DNA of 64,000 bases from assembly GCF_014075995.1 (NCBI RefSeq), contig NZ_CP055152.1, positions 1 to 64,000 of the forward strand, read 5' to 3'. Below, in pieces: positions 9,209 to 18,681 of this stretch. A program made the position numbers and the translations under genes. Position 1 is the stretch's first letter. Each line of letters opens with the position of its first letter. This stretch comes from Adhaeribacter radiodurans (GTDB lineage Bacteria; Bacteroidota; Bacteroidia; Cytophagales; Hymenobacteraceae). The notes beneath the pieces were generated by a model. The model was not told the DNA's origin. It saw nothing but the letters and a program-made list of their open reading frames with translations, and searched no databases.

Positions 9209-9982
9209 CTACTGACCGGCATACCTTAGTTTGTCAGCTTGCTTGAGGATATATCCTTTCCAGGGATAAAGCTTCCACTCGCCGTTCCCCCAATGATGTT
9301 GACCTTCCGAACCTTGCCGATTTAATAAAATAGCTGCCTGAGCCGGCAGGAAAAGCTCGGCTTGCTGCTGATCTGCTGAGAACAGAATAAAAGCAGATCC
9401 CGGTTTTACTTCGGCGTTCTCTAGTGGATTTAAACGGATTCCCGCCGAGCGTAAGGAAACACATTGCTTTTGTAAGTTGGACCAGGTAAACCCAAAAGAG
9501 GTCAGACAACTATGCGCATCTTGTCGGCAAGTCACTGGTTTCAAAAGAACGGTATTATCAAAATTTAAAGCGGCTTTGTTGGTAAAAGTTGCTTTCTGGC
9601 CGTTAGTGGTTACTTCCCCATATCCTTCCAGCCAAGTCTGGTCCTTTTTCAAGAAGGCTACTTCCCGGACGGATATTTGTCCTTCGGAAAGGAAAGTATA
9701 ATCAGCAAAAAGCGTATCCCCTTTCATTTGCCCCGCAATACTACCGGTGTTGAGGTCTTTCTCGGCAAAAGCATATATTAATTCTCCTATCATAGAATCA
9801 CCCACCGGATTCAGGTGTAGCAGAACACTATCCTGGCTGGAGCTGTACTGATAGCAAGATGACGTTAGTTGATTATTACTTGCTTTTACAGCAGTATTCT
9901 CAGTAGTATTCATCTTTTGCTCGCTCTGGCAGCTCATTAGAAGACTAAAGCTGGCAGCCAGGATAAATAATTTTATTTTCAT
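9209..9982 (-). CDS. Hypothetical lipoprotein
   Basis: The 257-residue protein starts with a signal peptide and lipobox (SLLMSC, Cys about 18). The next stretch is polar and low complexity (TTENTAVKASNNQLTSSC). The remainder looks beta-rich and resembles small periplasmic lipoproteins that pair an MliC-like or NlpE-like part with a short conserved repeat (GDSMIGELIYAFAEKDLN, LKKDQTWLEGYGE). I cannot assign a function. It lies between mscL and pldA on the same strand with 54- and 67-base gaps. Confidence 0.65.
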   Translation of the reverse strand: MKIKLFILAASFSLLMSCQSEQKMNTTENTAVKASNNQLTSSCYQYSSSQDSVLLHLNPVGDSMIGELIYAFAEKDLNTGSIAGQMKGDTLFADYTFLSEGQISVREVAFLKKDQTWLEGYGEVTTNGQKATFTNKAALNFDNTVLLKPVTCRQDAHSCLTSFGFTWSNLQKQCVSLRSAGIRLNPLENAEVKPGSAFILFSADQQQAELFLPAQAAILLNRQGSEGQHHWGNGEWKLYPWKGYILKQADKLRYAGQ

Positions 9983-10049
9983 GAGGTGGTAACGGGCAGC
10001 AGGGATTTAGACAAGTGAAGCCTTCTTTAATAAAGGAAGAGTAATTTAC

Positions 10050-10478
10050 TTACTTAATGGCAATTTGCTTTAATAATTCGCGCATTTCGGTGAGTAGCAC
10101 TTCTTCTTTCGTGGGTGCCGGTGGTATAAAAGGGGCCGCGATTTTTCTTCGAGTAAGAGTATTCATTCCTTTTACTACCAGAAAAATGATAAAAGCCAGG
10201 ATGATAAAGTTAATCAGGATGGTAATAAAGTTACCCCAGGCGAATACCGGACCTAGCTTTTTTGCATCTGCTAAAGCCATTCCTTCGGTAATTTTATCCG
10301 AAAGAGCAATGTACAAGTTACTAAAATCGACATCACCGATAACTTTGCCCACCAGCGGCATTACTAAGTCGTTTACCACAGAATCAACAATACGCCCAAA
10401 GGCGGCACCAATAATGACCCCTACGGCTAAGTCAATAACATTGCCCCGCATGGCAAATTCTTTGAATTCTTTCAACAT
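10050..10478 (-). CDS. mscL: Large-conductance mechanosensitive channel MscL
   Basis: The 142-residue protein is typical MscL. It has the N-terminal amphipathic helix ([20 protein letters not shown]), TM1 with the [19 protein letters not shown] constriction segment, a periplasmic loop, TM2 ([19 protein letters not shown]) and a C-terminal charged helix ([17 protein letters not shown]). MscL is a homopentameric inner-membrane pore that opens under high membrane tension during hypo-osmotic shock. Confidence 0.97.
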   Translation of the reverse strand: MLKEFKEFAMRGNVIDLAVGVIIGAAFGRIVDSVVNDLVMPLVGKVIGDVDFSNLYIALSDKITEGMALADAKKLGPVFAWGNFITILINFIILAFIIFLVVKGMNTLTRRKIAAPFIPPAPTKEEVLLTEMRELLKQIAIK

Positions 10479-10530
10479 ATTAGGAAGTGGTTACAGGTTT
10501 ATGGAATGTTATATTTAAATAGAAAAGCAA

Positions 10531-11406
10531 TTACTTTCTATCGGTAAAGTTCTGGATGTTATATAGTATACCAAAGGCGAGCGCTTGACTATACTGGACA
10601 TTCTGGTCCTGGTCCCGGTCATAGAGCCCAATACCCATTAGGTTGACACTGATCACTTTGTATACTTTAGCCGTTATGGTGGCACTCAAGCGGTGATCAA
10701 TGGTATTAAAAGCGATATTTTCGTAGTTAGCATATCCCAAGTAGTTCACTTTCAAGTTTAAATTGGGCGCAATATCTTTTTCTAAGTCTGCCTGCACCAT
10801 GGCGGCTAACCATTCCTGGCGGATAGTTTTACCGAGTGGTACCCCGTAGCGTTCATTTAAGCCTACGGCCGGATCGTTAAGGAAAGTAAAGCGGGGCGCA
10901 AAGGGACTTAAGCGCAGGGAAAACCAAGGAACTGGTTTATACTCAAACCCCGTGGAGAAGGTAAGAAAGCCCGGGGATAAAAAGTTAGAAATAAGTCTAT
11001 CGGGGCTATCTTCCTTGTATTCATAGCCCGGAGCAAATTGGGAGATGAAGTTGGTTGCAAAGAAGCCATTCCACTTCGAAGTAAGTTGATAACCCACTTT
11101 AGTATCCAGAAAGATGCGGTCCAGACTTTTACGCATATCCTGCCCCGAATTTTTAATTAAGCCATACTGTAATTCCGTCGTATTGTCCCACGACAGCCGA
11201 TCTTTCAAGTAATTGGCTTTGGCGTTGAGAAATAAACCGAGTGCAATAGAGTTATTGCCGCCCGCCTTCCAGTTATCGCTGAAAGAAGCTTGATTAATAT
11301 TAATCCCAGCCGAAAAAGACCGGCGCCAGTAAGTGGTATCCGTCTGGGCTAAACTGTTGGTTAGACATCCGATGCCGAGCAAAATGGTCCAATAAAATTT
11401 CAACAT
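10531..11406 (-). CDS. DUF3078 outer-membrane protein
   Basis: From the ATG at 11406 the protein has 291 residues and a signal peptide ending in TNSLAQ. It has the DUF3078 hallmarks: WRRSFSAGININQASFSDNW with a following GGNN segment, then repeated amphipathic beta strands ending in an aromatic-rich strand (ALAFGILYNIQNF). DUF3078 proteins are restricted to Bacteroidota and are predicted outer-membrane beta barrels of unknown function. An in-frame ATG ten codons upstream is possible, but the signal peptide fits the later start better. Confidence 0.85.
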   Translation of the reverse strand: MLKFYWTILLGIGCLTNSLAQTDTTYWRRSFSAGININQASFSDNWKAGGNNSIALGLFLNAKANYLKDRLSWDNTTELQYGLIKNSGQDMRKSLDRIFLDTKVGYQLTSKWNGFFATNFISQFAPGYEYKEDSPDRLISNFLSPGFLTFSTGFEYKPVPWFSLRLSPFAPRFTFLNDPAVGLNERYGVPLGKTIRQEWLAAMVQADLEKDIAPNLNLKVNYLGYANYENIAFNTIDHRLSATITAKVYKVISVNLMGIGLYDRDQDQNVQYSQALAFGILYNIQNFTDRK

Positions 11407-11821
11407 AGGCTTGGTAAAAGGAGGTAAGATGTGCAATTAATTATTCAGTATTGGGAGTAGCACCTTGTAATTGAAAATGCAGGAAAATTGAATGGGAGTT
11501 CTACTGGTATGTCCCTTTTTAAATTCCTGGACAATATTAATGGGCCTCCTTCTCGCATCCAAGTCTTAATCAGGTAACAGATGTTACACTTTATAAGATG
11601 TAACAAGATAATCAACGCCTCTAATAAGTAGGTGTTTTCAGATTTAGCAGGGAAAACACAAGATTTAGATTAACTTACAGCGAGTTAGGGGTTATTAAAG
11701 GAAGGATGAAGTTAATAATATTGCCTGTAACGACTTGAGACAAGGATTCAAACTATAAGCGGTGGTTTAGGAGTCGGGGAAACAGGTGAGTCAGTTAAAA
11801 ATTGTTTTTTACCCCTAAATC
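11407..11821. promoter_or_regulatory. Divergent intergenic region with TGTTACA inverted repeat
   Basis: This region separates the DUF3078 gene (minus) from the membrane AraC-type regulator (plus). At 11582-11605 it has a perfect 7-bp inverted repeat, TGTTACA-N10-TGTAACA, about 217 bases upstream of the regulator's ATG. A GTAACAG sequence just before it adds a third half-site-like copy. This could be an operator, but nothing links it to a particular protein. Confidence 0.4.
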
Positions 11822-13078
11822 ATGAAAAATGTATTCTTAGAACTGGTGTATCCGCCTTTGATGCCTTACGCTGACTTATTAGCAAACCTGATGTTTTTAA
11901 GTACTTTCATCGGGTTGTTAGTAATCATTATTTTGACCTTAGTGAATAAGGTAAAATCCCACGCTAATTATTTACTAAGCCTATCCCTGATTAGTGTCAC
12001 GCTTTTTACCTTCACGAGTGCTTTGCTAATCAATCATGCGATTTTCCAAGTGCCACACTTGTTCCGCATCAACATGCCCCTACATTACCTGGTAGCTCCC
12101 TGCGCTTACCTCTACGTTCGGGCAGTTCTTTACCAGGAAAGTAAGTTCCAGCGCCTTGATTGGTTACATTTTGTGCCTTTCCTTTTACATACGGGGGAAT
12201 TGCTGCCTTTTATGCTGCATTCAGCCGCGTATAAATTAACGTATTTACAACAGTTATTAGTGGATGTGGATGGCGTAACCAAACAGAAGGAAGGTTTGCT
12301 GCCAGATTACTATCACCCGGTGCTCAAGTTTATGATCGGCAATGTGTACGTTGTCCTGCAGTGGCAATTAATTCGTCGGTTTAGTATTCAGAATGCATCT
12401 AACTATTTTCCAAACCATAAACAATTTCTTAATTGGTTATGGGTATTTACTTTACTCAATACCTTCCTCTATCCTCCCGTGTTAATAGCGATGTTTCTGC
12501 CAATATCGATTACTCTTCTGACTACTTTTATTGTCGTTAGTTTAGGCAGTTACTTGCTGATTACTTCCACGATGCTGTTTTTTCGACCTTATATATTATA
12601 TGGTCTGGTGGATTCTGAACCTACCTTCCAGCTATCCAAGCATCCGGAAGAAGCTTTATCCAGTATGATTAAAGAAAGTTCGGAACGGGTATATTCTTTA
12701 TCAGTAGAAAAAAGGCAGGAATACCGGCAAAAAGTGGAGGCCTACATGGCGCAAAACCAGCCTTTCTTAAAAAAGGGTTATTCCATTAAAGATTTGGTTC
12801 AGGAGGTAAATGTTCCGCAGCATCATTTGTCGAGTCTCATCAATCAGGAGTACGGTATTAATTTCAACGACTTTATCAATTGCTACCGGGTAGAATACGT
12901 GAAAAGTAAATTAAAACAGCCGGAATGGCGAAACTTAACTTTAGAAGGTATTGCCTTGGAAGCTGGCTTTACCAATCGAACTACTTTCTTTCGAGCCTTT
13001 ACGAAACTTACCGGTCTTTCCCCTTCTAAGTTTATCACGAAAGATTCTCCGGACCTCCAAGGAGGTGACAAAGCTTAA
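11822..13078 (+). CDS. Membrane-anchored AraC-family transcription regulator
   Basis: The 418-residue protein has seven hydrophobic segments in its first ~250 residues, then a linker and a C-terminal AraC/XylS DNA-binding domain (about 310-410). The two HTH units are seen as YSIKDLVQEVNVPQHHLSSL and LTLEGIALEAGFTNRTTFFR, followed by LTGLSPSKF. This 7TM-plus-HTH layout is common in Bacteroidota and implies sensing at the inner membrane. The target is unknown. Its C-terminus is a typical DNA-binding end, so the frame is complete. Confidence 0.88.
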   Translation: MKNVFLELVYPPLMPYADLLANLMFLSTFIGLLVIIILTLVNKVKSHANYLLSLSLISVTLFTFTSALLINHAIFQVPHLFRINMPLHYLVAPCAYLYVRAVLYQESKFQRLDWLHFVPFLLHTGELLPFMLHSAAYKLTYLQQLLVDVDGVTKQKEGLLPDYYHPVLKFMIGNVYVVLQWQLIRRFSIQNASNYFPNHKQFLNWLWVFTLLNTFLYPPVLIAMFLPISITLLTTFIVVSLGSYLLITSTMLFFRPYILYGLVDSEPTFQLSKHPEEALSSMIKESSERVYSLSVEKRQEYRQKVEAYMAQNQPFLKKGYSIKDLVQEVNVPQHHLSSLINQEYGINFNDFINCYRVEYVKSKLKQPEWRNLTLEGIALEAGFTNRTTFFRAFTKLTGLSPSKFITKDSPDLQGGDKA

Positions 13079-13230
13079 CCCTATAATTTTGTTACATATT
13101 CTAATACGTAACACCGTTCCTGCTTCTATTCTTGGTACCGCCGTTGATGTTCTTTATTTTTAGTTGTCTTATCTGAACAGGCTAGACGTGTTTAGCTAAT
13201 GGCAACTACTGTATGAATATTCTCATGCTA

Positions 13231-13482
13231 ATGATCACATTAAAGCAATTCCACGAGTTAACCCCAGCTGAACAATTAACCATGTTATGGGAAAATGGCT
13301 TGTATCTGGCGAGCCGGCAGCAGGTTGATGCATCGGAAGTTAACCTGTACCAGGTGGGTGACTTTTTTGTCGAGATTTGTTTTTATAGCCTAAACGACTT
13401 TCGCTTTGTCCAAGCTTTTGCAGATACCGGACTATTACTTCCGTATTTAGAGCAGGTTAATATAGATCATCTATACAAATAG
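13231..13482 (+). CDS. Small hypothetical protein, paralogue of the one at 20949
   Basis: From ATG 13231 this gives 83 residues. Its second half (LYQVGDFFVEICFY ... YLEQVNIDHLYK) aligns with the gene at 20949 (LYHMGEFFAEAYYQ ... YLDKITLPDIY). The shared pattern is VxLYxxGxFFxE, then a variable strand, then a Y-L-(E/D) helix and a C-terminal LY/IY end. Two independent copies with the same length support a real small-protein family. An ATG six codons earlier is less family-like. Function unknown. Confidence 0.6.
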   Translation: MITLKQFHELTPAEQLTMLWENGLYLASRQQVDASEVNLYQVGDFFVEICFYSLNDFRFVQAFADTGLLLPYLEQVNIDHLYK

Positions 13483-13517
13483 ATAACCTGATTTAAGTAA
13501 TTTAGACAAATAGCACT

Positions 13518-14270
13518 ATGTGGTTACCCATTGTATTTTTAATTGGTTTAGTTGCTAGTGTAACAGGAGGATATAAGTATGCTCATTGGAAATACAACCG
13601 CAAGGAACTAGTTTGGAAAGCTAGTGGCGTGGAAAGTGCCATTATCAGCTTTTACGGGTTATTGCTTTCTTTTACTTTGCTTTCTTCTGGTAATGCGATG
13701 AAAGATCGCTTAGCTCTAGTTCATCAACACGCGGATGCTTTATCGGAGTTATACTTGCAAAGTGGCTTTCTAAATAATCCCTTAAAAGCAGAACTTCAAG
13801 GCTACGTGGTTAATGTACTGGAAATTAAGATTGCCTATAGTAAAGCTCCGCGTCGGGAGCAATTAAGTTGGGAGAAAAAAGCGGATCAATTAACTCGTTC
13901 TCTGTGGCGAACAATTCTGGCTACCGGTAGAAATTCCACAAAACTGCAACTTGAGGTGGTACAAATAGCTTCGGCCCTGCACCGGGCTTCCGCAATAGGG
14001 TACCGATCTTTTTACAGTAATCATGACCGTTTACCCGTCACGATAATTGTTCTGGTCGTACTAGGGGCGTGGTTAGTAGGCATACTAGTGGGATTTATGA
14101 ACGGCTTTAACCGGGAGCATCATTTGTTGGTACCGCTTATTTTTATTGTCCTTACCAGCTTAACTATTCTGACTATTCTGGATTTAAATAATCCTGCTCT
14201 GGGGCAGATCCGCCCTTCGTTTGAAAACTACGCGGACTTGTTACAATACTTGCGACAAGCTCAATCTTGA
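13518..14270 (+). CDS. DUF4239-like (bestrophin-like) membrane protein
   Basis: The 250-residue protein has an N-terminal membrane helix (residues 2-18), a second hydrophobic stretch with SFYGLLLSFTLLSSG, a helical soluble middle part, and two C-terminal membrane helices (TIIVLVVLGAWLVGILVGF and LLVPLIFIVLTSLTILTI). The ending DLxxPxxGxI (DLNNPALGQIRPSF) is the DUF4239 signature. The family is annotated bestrophin-like but without proven channel activity. It ends only 30 bases before the left end of the insertion sequence. Confidence 0.78.
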   Translation: MWLPIVFLIGLVASVTGGYKYAHWKYNRKELVWKASGVESAIISFYGLLLSFTLLSSGNAMKDRLALVHQHADALSELYLQSGFLNNPLKAELQGYVVNVLEIKIAYSKAPRREQLSWEKKADQLTRSLWRTILATGRNSTKLQLEVVQIASALHRASAIGYRSFYSNHDRLPVTIIVLVVLGAWLVGILVGFMNGFNREHHLLVPLIFIVLTSLTILTILDLNNPALGQIRPSFENYADLLQYLRQAQS

Positions 14271-14336
14271 TAATAGCTAATTGAAAAATCGTTGATGACT
14301 TGTCCTGAAAAAAGTTGACCATAAAAAGAGTAACTT

Positions 14337-14528
14337 ATGGAACAACTTTCTCAGCTACGTATGCAAAATCATGATTTAATCATGCGTCAAATGGTGGAGG
14401 AGATCCACCGCGGCTTGTTCAATATCGAGCAGGCAGCAATCAAGTTTGAGGTAAACCGTAAAACGGTGAAGCATTGGTTGGATAAGGTAGAGCAAGATGT
14501 AAGCTTCCCCAAAAATAGAACTGTTTAG
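14337..14528 (+). CDS. Short HTH protein at the head of the insertion sequence
   Basis: The 63-residue protein has a helix-turn-helix-like core (NIEQAAIKFEVNRKTVKHWL), similar to the DNA-binding part of transposase OrfA proteins. It sits inside the element, between the left end and orfA, in a different frame from neither partner's fusion product. It may be an accessory DNA-binding factor of the element or a leftover of a second transposase gene. Confidence 0.6.
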   Translation: MEQLSQLRMQNHDLIMRQMVEEIHRGLFNIEQAAIKFEVNRKTVKHWLDKVEQDVSFPKNRTV

Positions 14529-14560
14529 GAAGAGAAAAAACTTAACTTAGAACAGGGCAT

Positions 14561-14827
14561 ATGAAAAGAAAAATCTTCACTCCCCAACAAATTGCCAAGA
14601 TTCTCAAGGAATTTGAGGATGGTAAAAGTGCGGCCGAGATTAGCCGGGAACATGGTGTGAGCCAGGCCGCTTTTTACAAATGGCGCCAGCGCTACAATGG
14701 CATGGATGCCACGGAACTTAAGCGGCTCAAAGAATTAGAAGAGGAGAACCGCCGGCTCAAGCAGATGTATGCGGAACAGGCCCTTGACTTGAAGTTGGCC
14801 AGAGAGATTATTGAAAAAAAGCTTTAA
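14561..14827 (+). CDS. IS3-family transposase OrfA
   Basis: The 88-residue protein carries the HTH of IS3/IS911 OrfA ([16 protein letters not shown] ... [19 protein letters not shown]) and a C-terminal leucine-zipper-like helix ([20 protein letters not shown]). It ends at TAA 14825-14827, just after the slippery heptamer A AAA AAG at 14815-14821. A -1 slip there continues into the orfB frame without a stop, giving the OrfAB transposase. Confidence 0.92.
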   Translation: MKRKIFTPQQIAKILKEFEDGKSAAEISREHGVSQAAFYKWRQRYNGMDATELKRLKELEEENRRLKQMYAEQALDLKLAREIIEKKL

Positions 14828-14850
14828 AGCCCTGCCAAAAGCGACAGCTA

Positions 14851-15660
14851 GTGGATGAGGTATATCAGCAACCACAAGCCGGCATTAGCAGGGCGTGCCG
14901 GGTATTAAACCTGAGTAAGTCGGTTTACTACTATCAAGCTGTTAAAGAGAACCAGCCTGTGGAAGAAGCTTTACGGCAGAAAGCCGAGCAGCATCCCCGG
15001 GAAGGTTTCTGGAAAGCTTATGGACGGTTACGAAAGGAAGGCCAACTATGGAATCATAAACGGGTGTACCGCATCTATAAGGCTATGGGATTAAATATCC
15101 GGCGCACAACCAAGAAGCGCTTGTCCGCCCGCATTCAGCAGCCCCTGCAAGTACCAGAGGCGTTGAATCACACCTGGTCGATTGATTTTATGAGTGATGC
15201 TTTGCTGAACGGGCGAAAGTTCCGCTCTTTCCATGTGCTGGATGATTTTAACCGGGAAGCGTTGCATATTGAGGTGGATTTCTCTTTAAAGAGCAACCGG
15301 GTGGTATGGGTACTTAATCATTTGTTAAAGCGAAGGGAAAAACCGAAACAGATCCGAATGGATAACGGACCAGAGTTTATTGCCGCACTCATGGCTGAAT
15401 GGAGCCAGATGCATGGAGTAGAGTTTATTTACATTCAACCAGGTAAACCCACCCAGAACGCTTTTGTAGAACGCTTCAACGGTACTTTCCGCCGACATGT
15501 ACTCAATGCTTATCTGTTTGAAGACTTAAATGAAGTGCGAGAAATTACAACTGCTTGGCTAGAGGATTATAACTATACCAGGCCCCATGATGCACTTGGA
15601 GGATTAGCCCCAATTGAATTTGCTCAGAAAAAACAATGTGAATCAGTAATATCAGCTTAA
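14851..15660 (+). CDS. IS3-family transposase OrfB (DDE integrase core)
   Basis: The 269-residue frame holds the rve integrase core. The DDE residues are visible as the first Asp in WSIDFMSD, the second in IRMDNGPEF and the Glu in [10 protein letters not shown], 35 residues apart from the second Asp as in retroviral-type integrases. The frame is open upstream of the GTG at 14851 to the slippery site, so the natural product is probably the frameshifted OrfAB. No stop or deletion disrupts it, so the element looks potentially active. Confidence 0.93.
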   Translation: MDEVYQQPQAGISRACRVLNLSKSVYYYQAVKENQPVEEALRQKAEQHPREGFWKAYGRLRKEGQLWNHKRVYRIYKAMGLNIRRTTKKRLSARIQQPLQVPEALNHTWSIDFMSDALLNGRKFRSFHVLDDFNREALHIEVDFSLKSNRVVWVLNHLLKRREKPKQIRMDNGPEFIAALMAEWSQMHGVEFIYIQPGKPTQNAFVERFNGTFRRHVLNAYLFEDLNEVREITTAWLEDYNYTRPHDALGGLAPIEFAQKKQCESVISA

Positions 15661-15690
15661 ACAAATTTTATACTTTTATCCAGTTCTAAA

Positions 15691-15999
15691 TTGGGGAAGC
15701 CGATAGTTGAACATGAAGTAGGAAAATCCAAAGACTCTTCATTTTTGCTTGTATGGCCATCAATTTGCATTGGAATACTTATCAGTATAGCTTTCATTTT
15801 TGCAAAAACACTTAATATTCAAATATTAGATGAAGATAAGAATATTGGAATACCTTATGGTTGGGCAAGTTTATTATTGATTGTAGCATTTTTTCCTGCT
15901 TTAATCATTTGGAATAAGGTCTACTCACAGTTGGCTTTTGTCAGGAAGAACTGGTTTGATGTAAAAGAATGGAATAGAATTGAGTATTTCGAAAGCTAA
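15691..15999 (+). CDS. Two-helix membrane protein, probably cut at its 5' end by the IS
   Basis: The 102 codons start from a TTG immediately after the IS right end; no in-frame ATG is available near the front. The frame is open back to orfB's stop at 15660. The product has two hydrophobic segments (SICIGILISIAFIFA and ASLLLIVAFFPALIIW) and a soluble tail. The abrupt start and missing ATG suggest that the IS removed or displaced the true 5' end. No family recognised. Confidence 0.45.
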   Translation: MGKPIVEHEVGKSKDSSFLLVWPSICIGILISIAFIFAKTLNIQILDEDKNIGIPYGWASLLLIVAFFPALIIWNKVYSQLAFVRKNWFDVKEWNRIEYFES

Positions 16000-16165
16000 T
16001 TGCTAATAATTGGATTTTAAAATAAACTATAAGCAAAGACACACAGAAAGCCGACTCTGACAGCAAGAAGTTAACCATTCTATTTTACATAAAAGCAATT
16101 ATAGGCAAACTTCATAATGGGATTTGGGAGTAAAAGACTAACAAATATTAAAATAGAACCACAGA

Positions 16166-17062
16166 CTAATTCAGGGATCTATACTCATTAGGAGTTTGGC
16201 CCACCAAGTGCTTGAAAAGCCGGGTAAAATGCGGTGGATATTTAAAGCCAATCTCATACCCAATCTCACTAATCGATTTACTGGTATCCAGTACCTTGCC
16301 TTTAGCCACGTCGATCACTTTATCCTGAATAAATTCCTGAGCGGATCTTCCCGTTTCTTTCTTAACTAAATCGCCGAAATATTTGGCCGATAAATGCAGC
16401 TTTTCGGCACAATAGCTGACGGAAGGTAATCCGATAGTTTGGGGCTTATCCGATTGAAAATAGTTATCCAACAATTTCTCCAATCGGACTAATATATCTT
16501 TGTGAACATGGTCCCGGGTAATAAACTGCCGATCATAAAAACGAACACAATATTTTAAGAACAGCTCCATGTTACTCACTATCAAAGCCTTGCTATGTTT
16601 ATCAATGGCCTGCTCTAATTCGTAGCGGATTTTAGTGAAGCATTCCAAAACAACCTGCCTCTCCCGTTCCGCCAGATGGAGAGCTTCGTTCACCTCGTAA
16701 GAGAAGAAACTATAATCTTTGATGTGCCGGCCCAGGGAAGTACCCCGGATTAAATCCGGATGAAACACCAGGGCCCAACCGGTAGGCTGTAACATTTTCC
16801 CCTGTTCCTCAAACCCAAATACCTGGCCCGGAGAGATAAAAAGTAAAGTGCCATCCTGGTAATCGTAATGCTGGCGGCCATACTTCATTTCGGCACACTT
16901 TTCCTCTTTTAAAAAGACGATGTACAGCTCCGAATAATAACGGACTTGGGGAATGAGCCTTGACAGGGACTGATCCAGCACACTTACCAAGGGATGAAGC
17001 GTTGGCTGGCCTCTTTCGGTGTTAAACTGCGCTACACTTTCCAGTTTGATGATTTGATCCAT
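16166..17062 (-). CDS. AraC-family transcription regulator
   Basis: The 298-residue protein has an N-terminal cupin-like sensor half (with GTLLFISPGQVFGF) and a C-terminal AraC HTH domain. HTH elements are VSYCAEKLHLSAKYFGDLVK and ISEIGYEIGFKYPPHFTRLF with the closing GQTPNEYR. It is transcribed away from the MBL-fold and monooxygenase genes across a 223-base region, which suggests that it controls them. The effector is unknown. Confidence 0.9.
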   Translation of the reverse strand: MDQIIKLESVAQFNTERGQPTLHPLVSVLDQSLSRLIPQVRYYSELYIVFLKEEKCAEMKYGRQHYDYQDGTLLFISPGQVFGFEEQGKMLQPTGWALVFHPDLIRGTSLGRHIKDYSFFSYEVNEALHLAERERQVVLECFTKIRYELEQAIDKHSKALIVSNMELFLKYCVRFYDRQFITRDHVHKDILVRLEKLLDNYFQSDKPQTIGLPSVSYCAEKLHLSAKYFGDLVKKETGRSAQEFIQDKVIDVAKGKVLDTSKSISEIGYEIGFKYPPHFTRLFKHLVGQTPNEYRSLN

Positions 17063-17285
17063 AATATCTAAACGTAACTACCTCAAAAGTATAAGAATAA
17101 TCAACTAATTTTTTCATTCCCTGCCTTCAACAGGAATAATGGTAAGCAATTCAGGAATAGGTATAAGCCCTTGATCACCAAGAAGGAAGAACTTTGTGAA
17201 AATATAAATTAACCCATCCTTGGCGGTATAAGAGGAGTTTACTAGTAATTGAGAATACTAGCGGGAGAATAATTTTAAAAGCGTT

Positions 17286-18194
17286 ATGAAAGCAAAAAGA
17301 TGGGTCTTTACCTGGTTGGTTATGGGGGTATCGTGGCACCAGGTGCCAGCACAAACGAGTGCTGACAGTACCATAACCAAAAAGAAATATCAGGCAAAAG
17401 CACCTAAAACTCGGCCGTTTGGTGCCGAGGCGTTTAAAGCTTCTTCTAAAACAACCCTGCGCTGGTTAGGTATGGCCGGTTTCTTCATTAATAGTCGGGG
17501 AACCACTCTGATGGTAGACCCGCTATTAAAAGGCTTTGATATGCCGCTTCTGATTGACTTTCCAATTGATACCAAAGATGTTCCTAAATTGGACGCGGTG
17601 TTGGTTACGCATGCTGATAATGATCACTATAGTGTGCCCACCAATCGGGATCTAAAACCTGTTACGAAGGCCTATCACTCCACTATCTACGTAGATTCAT
17701 TGATGAAAAATGAAGGTTTTCCTTCCTTTGGCCATAACATCCAGGATACGTTTCAGGTAGGGCAAGTGCGGGTAAAACTAACGCCGGCGGATCATGCTTA
17801 TCAGAACGCCTATCCAGGCATGAGTAAGCGTAAGTTCAAAAATGAAGATGCCTGCGGGTTCTGGCTGGAAACGCCGGATGGTACCATTTGGGCACCCGGT
17901 GATTCCCGGTTATTGCCCGAGCACCTGCAATTTCCTACCCCCGATGCCATTCTGTTTGATTTTTCGGATAGTGAATGGCATTTCACCTTAGCTGGGGCGG
18001 TGAAAATTGCTAATGCGTATCCCAACACGCCACTGTTGCTGAATCATTGGGGCTCGGTCGATGCGGCTGATTTTACGCCTTTTAATGCGGACCCGGAACA
18101 GTTGAAAAAACTCGTAGTGAATCCGGGTCGCATCCACGTGTTAGCTCCAGGTGAACCCTTTCGGCTAAAACGGTTGAAAAATCAGAAAAGGTAG
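17286..18194 (+). CDS. Secreted MBL-fold metallo-hydrolase
   Basis: The 302-residue protein has a signal peptide (ending near HQVPAQ) and a metallo-beta-lactamase fold of the UlaG-like type. Motifs are LRWLGMAGFFINSRGTTLMV with VDPLL, the metal-binding THADNDHYS (HxDxDH), PADHAYQN, a later Asp in WAPGDSR and the His of LLLNHWG. The substrate cannot be deduced. It forms a likely pair with the monooxygenase-like gene 76 bases downstream, divergent from an AraC regulator. Confidence 0.87.
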   Translation: MKAKRWVFTWLVMGVSWHQVPAQTSADSTITKKKYQAKAPKTRPFGAEAFKASSKTTLRWLGMAGFFINSRGTTLMVDPLLKGFDMPLLIDFPIDTKDVPKLDAVLVTHADNDHYSVPTNRDLKPVTKAYHSTIYVDSLMKNEGFPSFGHNIQDTFQVGQVRVKLTPADHAYQNAYPGMSKRKFKNEDACGFWLETPDGTIWAPGDSRLLPEHLQFPTPDAILFDFSDSEWHFTLAGAVKIANAYPNTPLLLNHWGSVDAADFTPFNADPEQLKKLVVNPGRIHVLAPGEPFRLKRLKNQKR

Positions 18195-18270
18195 CGGGAG
18201 ATTTTACATAAACTTTCTTTTCGAAAAGGCTTATACATCTAAATACTTTACCTTTTAACTAAAAGCCAGA

Positions 18271-18681
18271 ATGAAGTTACCATTTGTTTTTATTTTCCTA
18301 TTTAGTGTGGTTACCTATCGTACGGCAATTGCTCAGAAAAATGAAATGCTCATCCGTATTTCGGAAATCGAAATCTATCCCGAAAGCCTCTCGGCTTACA
18401 AAGCTATCTTGAAAGAAGAAGCGGCAGCTTCGGTAAGATTAGAACCAGGTGTCATTTCCATTTTCCCCATGTACCAGCAAAAGGACAGCACACAAATCAG
18501 AATATTAGAAATTTACGCTAGCAAGGAAGCCTATCAATCGCATATAAAATCACCCCACTTTCAGAAGTACAAAACTACAACGCTCAGTATGGTCAAGTCG
18601 CTTCAGTTAATTGATATGGAGGCATTAGATCCGAAGACCATGCAGCAAATATTCAGTAAGCTAAAGGATAAAACGAAATGA
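18271..18681 (+). CDS. Exported antibiotic-biosynthesis-monooxygenase (ABM) domain protein
   Basis: The 136-residue protein has a signal peptide (ending TYRTAIAQ) followed by one ABM ferredoxin-like domain. Characteristic elements are ISEIEIYPESLSAYKAILKE, the EPGVISIFPMYQQKD strand, and the helix YASKEAYQSHIKSPHFQKY. Stand-alone ABM proteins such as YgiN act on quinols; here export to the periplasm is predicted. It follows the MBL-fold gene and is probably co-expressed. Confidence 0.82.
   Translation: MKLPFVFIFLFSVVTYRTAIAQKNEMLIRISEIEIYPESLSAYKAILKEEAAASVRLEPGVISIFPMYQQKDSTQIRILEIYASKEAYQSHIKSPHFQKYKTTTLSMVKSLQLIDMEALDPKTMQQIFSKLKDKTK

Larger units (their letters stand above)
14301..15688 (+). 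mobile_element. IS3-family insertion sequence (ends approximate)
   Basis: The element has an accessory HTH gene, orfA and orfB in the order and frames typical of IS3 elements, with a -1 frameshift site. The likely ends are imperfect inverted repeats: on the left TGAAAAAAGTTGACC starting at 14306, and on the right the complement TGGATAAAAGTATAAAA ending at 15682. They match at about 9 of 11 outer positions with one gap. No exact target-site duplication is visible (flanks gtcc and gttc). Boundaries are therefore good to about ten bases. Confidence 0.8.

Noticed and set aside
10057-10518. 153-codon frame antisense to mscL
   Set aside because: mscL is certain, and the antisense product shows only mirrored composition.
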